Shown here: positions 1 to 5,941 of the stretch, one piece after another
Layout of the letters: the number at the start of each line of letters is the position of its first letter
Position numbering within the stretch: position 1 is the stretch's first letter
Assembly: GCA_947497635.1 (NCBI GenBank)
Contig: CANMHZ010000074.1
Location: 1 to 6,290, forward strand
Direction: 5' to 3'
DNA: 6,290 bases
Source: Helicobacteraceae bacterium
Lineage (GTDB): Bacteria; Campylobacterota; Campylobacteria; Campylobacterales; Sulfurimonadaceae
Notes under the pieces: generated by a model
What the model saw: only the letters and a program-made list of their open reading frames with translations
Database searches by the model: none
Told to the model about the DNA's origin: nothing
Position numbers and translations under genes: made by a program

Positions 1-283
1 TACTCTCATGATGGGGACAATGATAAATGTGACTAATAGTAACACCAAGAGTTTTGAAATGCTCCACCATCCAGTGACTTAGTTGTGCAAAATCCTCTTC
101 ACTGTAATATCCCCGTGAAATCCCCGACTGATTGGTAACAATGATGATAAGATAGCCATTTTCTTGATAGGTACGACACACCTCGACGATGCCCTCCATA
201 AGTTCAAAATCTTCAATCTTATGCAGATAGTTTTTCTCAATATTAACAACCCCATCACGGTCGAGGAAAAGAGCCTTAGGCAA
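1..283 (-). CDS. gmhB: D-glycero-beta-D-manno-heptose 1,7-bisphosphate 7-phosphatase, partial (3' end outside window)
   Basis: Cytoplasmic HAD-superfamily phosphatase that removes the C7 phosphate of heptose 1,7-bisphosphate on the way to ADP-heptose for lipopolysaccharide core. The first 94 codons are visible. The HAD nucleophile motif LFLDRDGVVN carries the paired aspartates D8 and D10. HAD motif II is seen as IIIVTNQSGISRG, typical of GmhB and histidinol-phosphatase relatives. Near the visible end, a CPHH motif (C89, H91) fits the start of the GmhB zinc loop. The best start is TTG at 283-281, which puts LFLDRDG close to the N-terminus and overlaps the gmhA stop by 8 bp. An in-frame TTG four codons upstream (295-293) is an alternative. 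The G-rich stretch just before 283 could act as a weak ribosome binding site. The overlap with gmhA indicates one transcript. Family assignment is firm; the exact start is less so. Confidence 0.88.
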   Translation of the reverse strand, partial: MPKALFLDRDGVVNIEKNYLHKIEDFELMEGIVEVCRTYQENGYLIIIVTNQSGISRGYYSEEDFAQLSHWMVEHFKTLGVTISHIYHCPHHES

Positions 284-863
284 CCCCGCCCCCAAAAAGC
301 TCTTTTTCGATGATATCACAAAGAATATGCCCGATAAGAATATGAGATTCCTGAATACGCGGTGTCGCATTTGAGGGGATAACGATTGCAAAATCCGCCA
401 TTTGTGCCATTTTTCCCCCATCTCTCCCGACGAGTGCAACCGTTATAACCCCTCTATCTTTCGCCGATTCGAACGCATTGAGTATATTTTGCGAATTCCC
501 AGAGGTGGAGATACCGATAAACAAATCCCCCTCTTGAGACATCCCCTCCAACTGACGGGAAAAGACTTTATCATACCCGTAGTCGTTTCCGATAGCAGTG
601 AGATTGGAACTATCCGTCGTCAATGCAAGCGAAGGGATAGATGGGCGATCAAACCCATAACGCCCCACTAGCTCTGCCGCAATATGCTGTGCATCCGCCG
701 CTGAACCGCCGTTACCTGCGATCATCGTTTTTTTACCTCGTCGATACACTGCCACACACTCTTGAGCCACCGTAACAATCGTATTCAAAAGTGCATCGTT
801 TTCTAAAATAGCTTGTTTCGTTGCCGCTGAATCGGCGATTTGTTTGATGATGTAGTTTTTCAT
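276..863 (-). CDS. gmhA: Sedoheptulose-7-phosphate isomerase (phosphoheptose isomerase)
   Basis: Cytoplasmic SIS-domain enzyme converting sedoheptulose 7-phosphate to D-glycero-D-manno-heptose 7-phosphate, the first step of ADP-heptose synthesis. The 195-residue length is normal for the family. Visible hallmarks are the phosphate-binding AGNGGSAADAQHIAAEL (residues 49-65) and ISTSGNSQNIL (118-128). Residues matching the known zinc and catalytic set are present: H60, E64, Q171 and H179. ATG at 863-861 is preceded by an AAAGGA ribosome binding site with suitable spacing. The stop overlaps gmhB by 8 bp. Only 22 bp separate it from the large ATPase gene upstream on the same strand, and I see neither terminator nor convincing promoter in that gap. 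Expression may therefore rely on readthrough or on a promoter inside the ATPase gene. Base composition (about 48% GC in a sampled line) fits the core genome, unlike the upstream neighbour. Confidence 0.95.
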   Translation of the reverse strand: MKNYIIKQIADSAATKQAILENDALLNTIVTVAQECVAVYRRGKKTMIAGNGGSAADAQHIAAELVGRYGFDRPSIPSLALTTDSSNLTAIGNDYGYDKVFSRQLEGMSQEGDLFIGISTSGNSQNILNAFESAKDRGVITVALVGRDGGKMAQMADFAIVIPSNATPRIQESHILIGHILCDIIEKELFGGGVA

Positions 864-885
864 TTAAGTCCTTTTTTAAATATTT

Positions 886-3543
886 TTAAAATGGCATACC
901 GCCAAGATTCCGTTTTAATAACGCAAGAATTCTTGGACGAGCTCCCCCTGTCGTATTAAAACCTAACCCATAGCGATAAATTTCAGGAACATAAAAGCGT
1001 TCATTAACAGCTAATTCTTTATCCTCATATATTATGCCAAGATCACTCAAAGCAGATAATTGTTCCCGAGACAATGTCATATCTTCGGGTTTAAATGGAA
1101 GTTTCTTTTCAGAAATACTATCAAGTTTTTCTTTCCATTCACGTAATGCCTTAATTTCCTTTACTGCTTCCTCTACTTTTTCTTTACTACATTCAGGTAT
1201 AGCTTTACGAATAGCTTCAGGAGCTAATACTCGATCATTCCAAACTCCTGATCCTACATTTACCATTTGCAATGCAGCAAACTTCAAAAATCGTACTATA
1301 TCACGTGCTTGTAACTGCCCTTTTAAATCACATAGTGCCGCAAAAATCCATCGTGCTGAATTAGCTTCTTTTGAACCGTTTTTTCCAAGCTTTTTACCCC
1401 ATAATTTTTCAAGTCCATCCAAAAGTTTATCCATAGTATATTTGTCCGCAGATTCACTTTTTGCCCCTATTATATTTGCTTCTCCACAAATCCAATAGGT
1501 CAAACGAAGAAAAGTTTCAGGTGTCCATACCAATTTAAAAGCGGCAAATCTAGCCTCAAATTGTGAAGAGTTTTGCTTTATAACTGTTCGCACATAATCT
1601 TGCCGAGCAAAACAAATGAAACCTAATGCAGAACTGTTTAATTCATCAATCCAATCTGTGAGTCGAAATAAAGCATCTATTGCATCGGCATGATTACTCT
1701 CATTTGGTGAATCAAAAAGATCTTCTATTCCATCAACCAAAATAATAATTTGCTTGTTCTGATTCTTAACAAATGTATTCAAATCTGCTAAACGCTCTCC
1801 CCCCAATTCAAATGCAAAGAGAATCTCACGTCGCCAAAATGTATTCCACTCAATTGTTTTATTGTTTAAATTTTCAGCAATTCTTACTTTTAGTTCTTGA
1901 AATGAATACTCTTTATCCACTAATCCAAATTCAGAAAAACAATGTTTTCTACATGCGTCAACAGAGTGTTTTGATTCTTTTTCTAAATTACTTGAAAGCA
2001 AAAAGGGAAATATTAATATATCATTTGAACTACGAGCTACACCATCAATTTGAGTTAGAAATTTTTGCCAACTATTTTGTTTACAAATTTGTATAAAATT
2101 AAAAGTTTTACCCGCACCTTTTGAACCAATCGAAACAATACTTGGCAATGTTTGGGAAAAATGTTTAGTCATATTACGCAATGGCTCTGTAACTAACATA
2201 CTATCACTAGCACCAGTTTCAGCAAATTGAAACTTTTCGCAAACGTCATATAGTTTTTTTGCTTGTGCTGATATATTTTCAGGAACTTGCTCTGATACTA
2301 TATTAGAAACATTATTGATTTCACTAGCCCATGAAACGGCTATTTTAAACAATGAAGATTGTTGTAATACATCAATTGCTTTACTTACATTATTAATGTT
2401 CATAAAGTTAGATTCAAAATTAGCTTCTAATATCTCAACTGATTTCGTTAAACATTCTTCATCTTCGTGCTCAAACGTATAGGCTTCATTAATTACTTCT
2501 ATTGCTTTTGTATAATCAGGTAATCTTTTTAAATCATCCGTCAACATACTTAAAATGATTGTAGGGGGCTCTGTAAACTTATTAAAAGTACTAAGACGAT
2601 CTAAAATAATTTTAATACCTGTGATTGATTGTAACGTGATGGTACTTACAATAAAACGTTCAATTCTTGGGTCGAATAATAATGTACTAGACAATTCACT
2701 CACACCAGCACGTAAATCTATAAAAATAACAGAGACATCAAGATATTTACCTAAGCTATGTAAATAATCACTAAGTTGCCACGGATTGTCAGGATTTCGT
2801 GCAAGATGTTCAGGTAAAACAGGCATATCTAAAATTTCACGTACATCCAATGCAGCAGGTAAAATAAATACTTCCTTGTTTCCATCAATAGTCAATGATG
2901 TTTTTTTTAATTCATTTGCAAAATATTTTAAAGTTGTATCCGTATCAATAGGAGGATAGTGCAATCCTTCCATCAATTTAATAAATGAAACGGTAGGTCT
3001 ATTTGTTTTTTCTAGCCAAAAGCTTATTCCCGGTGCTTCAAGGTCTGCATCTATCACTAAGATTTTAACTGGCTTTTCTTCAGTAGATTTAACACATGCA
3101 CTAACATACGTCATAAGGGATGTAGTTCTACCGACACCACCTTTAAAGGAATCAAATACCACTATTTTTGGACCATCTATCCATGGTAAAGGTTGCATAA
3201 TTTGCATCTCTTCTTGATACGCCAAATCACTCCAAAGCGGATATTTTGACAATTTTCCATCATAATATTCTTCGATTGTATACGTAATAGGATAAGAAGT
3301 ATTTCCTATCTCTAAAATGATATTATTGGTTGATTCATCAAATTTTTTAGAAAAATTCGCAGCTAACCACTCTTTCGCCCTATTTTCATTTTCTAAATCG
3401 TTAATAAATATTTCAACACCATCACTATAACACGTAATATTATTGATACCATTGTCAAAGTGAGTGAGATTATTGGTTAATTTTTTAAAAGCTCTTTCGA
3501 CATCTAACCATGTGTGGAATTTCTCATTTAAAATATTGGTCAT
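886..3543 (-). CDS. Large dual P-loop NTPase: KGGVGR-variant ParA/MinD-like domain plus AAA+/STAND-like domain
   Basis: An 885-residue protein of unknown function with two nucleotide-binding domains. Residues 1-120 form an N-terminal region I do not recognise. Residues about 125-330 are ParA/MinD-like (SIMIBI class): variant Walker A FKGGVGRTT at 133-141 with the signature lysine K134 but arginine R139 where ParA has the second lysine; the following motif VIDADLEAPG at 163-172; and Walker B VIFIDLRAG at 272-280 with D276. Residues about 330-450 are mostly helical-looking. A second, canonical P-loop GSKGAGKT lies at 473-480 with Walker B IIILVDGIEDLFD at 599-611 and a possible sensor strand FICFARQDYV at 642-651, resembling AAA+ or STAND ATPases. 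The C-terminus (about 740-885) is probably a helical or winged-helix lid. No membrane segment or signal peptide is evident, so it is probably cytoplasmic. The ATG overlaps the upstream HEPN-like stop by 4 bp and has a strong AAAGGAG site at 3557-3551. The gene is AT-rich compared with its flanks, suggesting transfer. A role as sensor/switch ATPase of a defence-like module is inference. Confidence 0.8.
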   Translation of the reverse strand: MTNILNEKFHTWLDVERAFKKLTNNLTHFDNGINNITCYSDGVEIFINDLENENRAKEWLAANFSKKFDESTNNIILEIGNTSYPITYTIEEYYDGKLSKYPLWSDLAYQEEMQIMQPLPWIDGPKIVVFDSFKGGVGRTTSLMTYVSACVKSTEEKPVKILVIDADLEAPGISFWLEKTNRPTVSFIKLMEGLHYPPIDTDTTLKYFANELKKTSLTIDGNKEVFILPAALDVREILDMPVLPEHLARNPDNPWQLSDYLHSLGKYLDVSVIFIDLRAGVSELSSTLLFDPRIERFIVSTITLQSITGIKIILDRLSTFNKFTEPPTIILSMLTDDLKRLPDYTKAIEVINEAYTFEHEDEECLTKSVEILEANFESNFMNINNVSKAIDVLQQSSLFKIAVSWASEINNVSNIVSEQVPENISAQAKKLYDVCEKFQFAETGASDSMLVTEPLRNMTKHFSQTLPSIVSIGSKGAGKTFNFIQICKQNSWQKFLTQIDGVARSSNDILIFPFLLSSNLEKESKHSVDACRKHCFSEFGLVDKEYSFQELKVRIAENLNNKTIEWNTFWRREILFAFELGGERLADLNTFVKNQNKQIIILVDGIEDLFDSPNESNHADAIDALFRLTDWIDELNSSALGFICFARQDYVRTVIKQNSSQFEARFAAFKLVWTPETFLRLTYWICGEANIIGAKSESADKYTMDKLLDGLEKLWGKKLGKNGSKEANSARWIFAALCDLKGQLQARDIVRFLKFAALQMVNVGSGVWNDRVLAPEAIRKAIPECSKEKVEEAVKEIKALREWKEKLDSISEKKLPFKPEDMTLSREQLSALSDLGIIYEDKELAVNERFYVPEIYRYGLGFNTTGGARPRILALLKRNLGGMPF

Positions 3544-3974
3544 CTAAGCTCTCCTTTGATCCAGTCACTTATTTTACACAGCTGTTGCTCAAATACTTCA
3601 TCATTTTCTGGATCAATAAGCTTACCACCATAACGCCAAGCTTGATTTAACTCACTGCTTAAAGGTTTTCGGCTGATTAATTTCCCATTTTTTTTGTAGA
3701 GAGGCAATTCAAAATGAGATGTCAATCTCAATCCTCGACCAGCTTTTAACTCATCTAACAAATGGTTAATATCATGACTAAACATTTTTTCTGATACGGT
3801 ACTACTATCAAATAAATCAAGATTCATTCGTTTTAAATATACGGCTTTTAATCCACATTCTACAGAATAAAATAAAAGTAATCGATGAGCATTGGTCTTA
3901 CTAGCTACTGACCATCCATTATAGGTCAATAAATTTGCATTTCTCAATTCACGATAGGTGAATGGTATTGCCAT
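3540..3974 (-). CDS. Small HEPN-like protein, partner of the dual NTPase
   Basis: A 144-residue, probably cytoplasmic helical protein. Residues 30-49 (including LLLFYSVECGLKAVYLKR) resemble the first helices of HEPN domains, which often read Y-A-V-E-C-x-L-K-A. FSHDINHLLDEL at 65-76 resembles the usual GHD-x-x-x-L helix, and AWRYGG at 112-117 the later R-Y segment. The RNase motif R-x(4-6)-H of catalytic HEPN toxins is not seen after R114, so it could be a non-catalytic HEPN, an adaptor or antitoxin, or an RNase with a divergent site. ATG at 3974-3972 has a GGAG site five bases upstream. Its stop overlaps the start of the ATPase gene (ATGA), so the two are translationally coupled and probably act together. 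Its composition is AT-rich (about 23% GC in a sampled line). The HEPN assignment rests on pattern recognition only; a structure prediction would settle it. Confidence 0.6.
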   Translation of the reverse strand: MAIPFTYRELRNANLLTYNGWSVASKTNAHRLLLFYSVECGLKAVYLKRMNLDLFDSSTVSEKMFSHDINHLLDELKAGRGLRLTSHFELPLYKKNGKLISRKPLSSELNQAWRYGGKLIDPENDEVFEQQLCKISDWIKGELR

Positions 3975-4003
3975 CTTCTCTCCACTTTAGTAAAACTTCT
4001 AAA

Positions 4004-4032
4004 ATCATACCTATCGATAGGATATAAACTAA
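4004..4032 (-). promoter_or_regulatory. Candidate promoter of the HEPN-like/NTPase operon
   Basis: Read on the minus strand, a good -10 box TATGAT (4009-4004) lies 17 bp from a weak -35 TTAGTT (4032-4027) that overlaps the trpS stop codon. The predicted transcript would have a leader of about 20-25 bases before the ATG at 3974. The spacer contains a 12-bp perfect palindrome. The -35 box is poor, as is common in Campylobacterota sigma-70 promoters, and readthrough from trpS is also possible. Confidence 0.4.
4010..4021. repeat. 12-bp perfect palindrome CCTATCGATAGG, possible operator
   Basis: The palindrome fills most of the spacer between the candidate -35 and -10 boxes of the HEPN-like/NTPase operon, a position where a bound repressor would block RNA polymerase. 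The right half, CGATAGG, recurs as a direct repeat at 3952-3958 inside the HEPN-like coding start, 63 bp away. As RNA it could form only a 4-bp stem with a 4-base loop, too weak for a convincing trpS terminator. Operator function is inference. Confidence 0.35.
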
Positions 4033-4994
4033 TATTTTATCCCCGTAACCGAACGCACCTTCTCAATAATCGGTTGCGCAACAGCACTCGCTTTCATCGC
4101 ACCATTTTTTAAAATCTCACGTACTTCATCCTGATGTGCTTCATAATATTCACGCTTTTCACGATAAGGGCGAAAATAGTCCCACAACACTTCGGCAAGG
4201 TAGAGCTTAAAATGACCATGCCCCTCTCCTCCGCGCATATATCGCTCTTGCAATGCGATACGCTCATTGGCATTAAGGAAAAGTTTGACAATATTATAGA
4301 CATTGCACCCCTCGAACTCTTTTGGCTCTTCCACTCCGATTAGTTCGGTCACAATCTTTTTGATAGTTTTAAGCTGGCTTTTCTCTTCACCGAAAATCGT
4401 GATAGTGTTTCCGTAACTTTTCGACATCTTCTGCCCATCCGTACCGGGGACGGTAGCAACATTTTCATCAACTTTAAATTCAGGAAGGGTAAAAATATCA
4501 CCGTATTGATTGTTAAATTTGAGAGCAATATCCCGCGCAATTTCAACGTGCTGTATCTGATCTTTTCCCACAGGGACGACTTGCGAACCAAAGAGTAAAA
4601 TATCCGCTGCCATGAGGACAGGATACGAAAAAAGGCTATGATTGGAAGCAATTCCACGGGCAGTTTTATCTTTATAACTGTGAGCACGTTCAAGCAATCC
4701 CATAGGGGTAAATCCAGAAAGTATCCAGTAAAGCTCTAGCACCTCTTTCACATCCGACTGCACCCAAAAGGTACTTTGATCGGGATTCATCCCTAAGGCT
4801 AAGAAATCAGTAGCCGCTTGCATCGTGAGGTGGCTCAAACGTCCACCATCACTAAGCGAAGACATTGCATGATAATTGGCGATAAACGCAAACACTTCAT
4901 GATCGTTTTGTGATTCGATCATCGGGAGAATCGAACCAAAATAATTTCCAATATGTAAATCGCCTGATGGCTGAATACCTGTTAAAACGCGCAC
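4029..4994 (-). CDS. trpS: Tryptophanyl-tRNA synthetase
   Basis: Cytoplasmic class I aminoacyl-tRNA synthetase that charges tRNA-Trp. With the start chosen here it has 321 residues, normal for the bacterial enzyme. The N-terminus RVLTGIQPSGDLHIGNYFG contains the HIGH-type signature as HIGN (H14-N17). The KMSKS loop appears as GQKMSKSYGN (K189-S193). The conserved MAADILLF and VPVGKDQIQHVE segments of the active site are intact. I chose GTG at 4994-4992 because it gives the usual M-R-V-L-T-G beginning and has an AAGGAG site five bases upstream. A TTG start 11 codons further upstream (5027) is possible in frame but adds residues absent from the family and has no comparable binding site. It is divergent from hpf, and the HEPN-like gene follows on the same strand after 54 bp. 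No strong terminator is seen after it. Confidence 0.96.
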   Translation of the reverse strand: MRVLTGIQPSGDLHIGNYFGSILPMIESQNDHEVFAFIANYHAMSSLSDGGRLSHLTMQAATDFLALGMNPDQSTFWVQSDVKEVLELYWILSGFTPMGLLERAHSYKDKTARGIASNHSLFSYPVLMAADILLFGSQVVPVGKDQIQHVEIARDIALKFNNQYGDIFTLPEFKVDENVATVPGTDGQKMSKSYGNTITIFGEEKSQLKTIKKIVTELIGVEEPKEFEGCNVYNIVKLFLNANERIALQERYMRGGEGHGHFKLYLAEVLWDYFRPYREKREYYEAHQDEVREILKNGAMKASAVAQPIIEKVRSVTGIKY

Positions 4995-4999
4995 GAGCA

Positions 5000-5005
5000 C
5001 TCCTT
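5000..5005 (-). promoter_or_regulatory. Ribosome binding site deciding the trpS start
   Basis: AAGGAG on the minus strand, five bases before GTG at 4994-4992. It supports that GTG over the longer in-frame TTG start at 5027, which would place this motif inside the coding region. Confidence 0.75.
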
Positions 5006-5016
5006 GAATAAGAATA

Positions 5017-5022
5017 ATTTTA
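5017..5022 (-). promoter_or_regulatory. Candidate -10 box for trpS
   Basis: TAAAAT on the minus strand matches the sigma-70 -10 consensus at five of six bases and would give a short leader of about 15-20 bases before the GTG start. No recognisable -35 box lies 16-18 bp upstream. An alternative is TTGATA at 5081-5076, but the hexamers at suitable spacing from it are poor. Low confidence. Confidence 0.3.
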
Positions 5023-5034
5023 CCCAATAGTGAC

Positions 5035-5063
5035 TTAAGCTTTCTCTTAAGAAAAAGTATGCT
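5035..5063 (+). promoter_or_regulatory. Candidate promoter for hpf and downstream genes
   Basis: A -10-like TATGCT at 5058-5063 is followed by AT-rich DNA and lies 17 bp from a weak -35, TTAAGC at 5035-5040. The leader to the hpf ATG at 5099 would be about 30 bases. It overlaps the divergent trpS promoter region. The match is modest. Confidence 0.35.
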
Positions 5064-5098
5064 AAATTACCGTCATATCAAGTGTAAAAGGATTTAAG

Positions 5099-5452
5099 AT
5101 GAATGTTCAAATTCGCGCAAAAGAGATCACCCTCACCCCTCACCTAAACGGTCACATTGAGACTGCTATTGAAAATTTTAAACGTTACCATTTGGATATT
5201 ACAACTGTAAATGTTCTTATTGCCAAAGAAAAACAAGGGGTCAGTGTCGAATTTGACATCCATATCGCTCATGCACAGCCTGTTGTTATCTCTGATACAG
5301 ATCATAATCTTGACGCTGCCATCGATTTGGCAATTGAGCGTGCCAACAAAGCACTCGGAAGATTGCACGACAAAATGAAAGATCACCACGCGACTCCACT
5401 TCGCGATATGGAAGTCCCGGGAGAAGAAGTAGCCCAAACGGAAGCAGAATAA
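5099..5452 (+). CDS. hpf: Ribosome hibernation promoting factor / ribosome-associated translation inhibitor (S30AE family, short form)
   Basis: Cytoplasmic protein that binds the 30S decoding region in stationary or stressed cells and keeps ribosomes idle. The 117 residues match the short HPF/YfiA class: M-N-V-Q-I-R-A-K start, a first helix with TPHLNGHIETAIENFKRY (13-30), a beta-sheet segment with VNVLIAKEKQGVSVEFDIHI, and a second helix NLDAAIDLAIERANKALGRLHDKMKDHH (70-97) rich in basic residues. The last 20 residues are acidic (EEVAQTEAE) and lack the C-terminal dimerisation domain of long HPF. ATG is preceded by AAAGGAT at suitable spacing. trxC starts 7 bp after the stop, so the two are probably cotranscribed. 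HPF and RaiA cannot be told apart with certainty from sequence alone. Confidence 0.88.
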   Translation: MNVQIRAKEITLTPHLNGHIETAIENFKRYHLDITTVNVLIAKEKQGVSVEFDIHIAHAQPVVISDTDHNLDAAIDLAIERANKALGRLHDKMKDHHATPLRDMEVPGEEVAQTEAE

Positions 5453-5459
5453 TACTGCA

Positions 5460-5891
5460 ATGAGTAAAATCAACGTTGTATGCCCCCACTGTGGGGGCGT
5501 GAATGCCATCCCTCTCAAAGAGTCCTATACCAAAGCTGCTTGCGGTCATTGTAAAAACTCCCTTCTCGATACCAAGCCACTCTCTGTTGATGTCTCTTCC
5601 TTTGATCGATTGATGCTCAATGATGAACGTTTAATACTCGCTGATTTTTGGGCACCGTGGTGTGGACCGTGTAAAAGTATGGCTCCCTCATTCGAAGAAG
5701 CAGCACGAAGTTTCCCCCTCAAAGCTCAGTTTATCAAAATCAACACCGAAGAAGTTCAACAACTAGGGTCACGTTTTGGTATCCGTTCTATCCCTACCGT
5801 CATCGCCTTTAAAAATAATCACATCGTTGATCAGTTTAGCGGTGCACTACCTACCCCTCAAATTATTGCTTTTGTCAAAAAACATCTGTAG
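5460..5891 (+). CDS. trxC: Thioredoxin 2 (zinc-ribbon thioredoxin)
   Basis: Cytoplasmic dithiol oxidoreductase, important in oxidative stress. Its 143 residues have the Trx2 architecture: an N-terminal zinc ribbon with two CxxC pairs, C8/C11 (VCPHCGGVNAIP) and C28/C31 (CGHC), then a thioredoxin fold with active site WCGPC at 67-71 inside DFWAPWCGPCKSMAP, and the cis-proline in RSIPTVIAF (P112). The start is supported by the close match of M-x-x-V-C-x-H-C to the N-terminus of known TrxC. There is no clear ribosome binding site: GGAAG at 5440-5444 is about 15 bases away. With only 7 bp to hpf, translation is probably coupled to it. A short GCAG/CTGC inverted repeat (5444-5447 and 5455-5458) lies across the junction. 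Confidence 0.94.
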   Translation: MSKINVVCPHCGGVNAIPLKESYTKAACGHCKNSLLDTKPLSVDVSSFDRLMLNDERLILADFWAPWCGPCKSMAPSFEEAARSFPLKAQFIKINTEEVQQLGSRFGIRSIPTVIAFKNNHIVDQFSGALPTPQIIAFVKKHL

Positions 5892-5913
5892 CGATTAATC
5901 TCTTTTCGCTACA
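5887..5913 (+). repeat. 8-bp perfect inverted repeat at the trxC stop, possible RNA hairpin
   Basis: TGTAGCGA (5887-5894) and TCGCTACA (5906-5913) are exact reverse complements separated by 11 bases; the left arm includes the trxC stop codon. A stem of this kind could protect the hpf-trxC message end or attenuate transcription into hemJ. It is not followed directly by a T-run (only CTTCCTCACTTTATTAC), so a classical intrinsic terminator is doubtful. Confidence 0.4.
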
Positions 5914-5914
5914 C

Positions 5915-5936
5915 TTCCTCACTTTATTACGAGGAA
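5915..5936 (+). repeat. 6-bp inverted repeat covering the hemJ ribosome binding site
   Basis: TTCCTC (5915-5920) is the exact reverse complement of GAGGAA (5931-5936), with a 10-base loop. The right arm contains the AGGA ribosome binding site of hemJ. In RNA the pairing could mask the site and make hemJ translation depend on structure or temperature. The stem is short and AT/GC mixed, so the effect may be weak. Confidence 0.3.
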
Positions 5937-5941
5937 AAAAA

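Noticed and set aside
284..293. G-rich stretch (GGGGGCGGGG on the minus strand) at the gmhA/gmhB junction as a phase-variable poly-G tract
   Set aside because: The run is broken by a C and each part is only four or five Gs, shorter than the tracts known to switch in Campylobacter. It encodes the glycines at the GmhA C-terminus.
402..671. Open frame on the plus strand opposite gmhA
   Set aside because: It lies wholly antisense to a well-conserved gene, has no family resemblance and no good ribosome binding site.
1034..2767. Several open frames on the plus strand opposite the ATPase gene (1034-1498, 1773-2096, 2555-2767)
   Set aside because: All are antisense to the ATPase frame, low in complexity, and show no recognisable motifs; they are explained by the composition of the real gene.
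4995..5027. Longer trpS beginning at TTG 5027
   Set aside because: The 11 extra residues are not part of the family and the AAGGAG site at 5005-5000 points to GTG at 4994.
5034..5051. Pair of CTTAAG sites separated by six bases in the trpS-hpf intergenic region as an operator
   Set aside because: Each is a common 6-bp self-palindrome in AT-rich DNA, with no extension of symmetry in the flanks or loop; too weak to call.
5144..5549. Minus-strand open frames opposite hpf and the start of trxC
   Set aside because: They are antisense to two recognised genes and have no motif or ribosome binding support.
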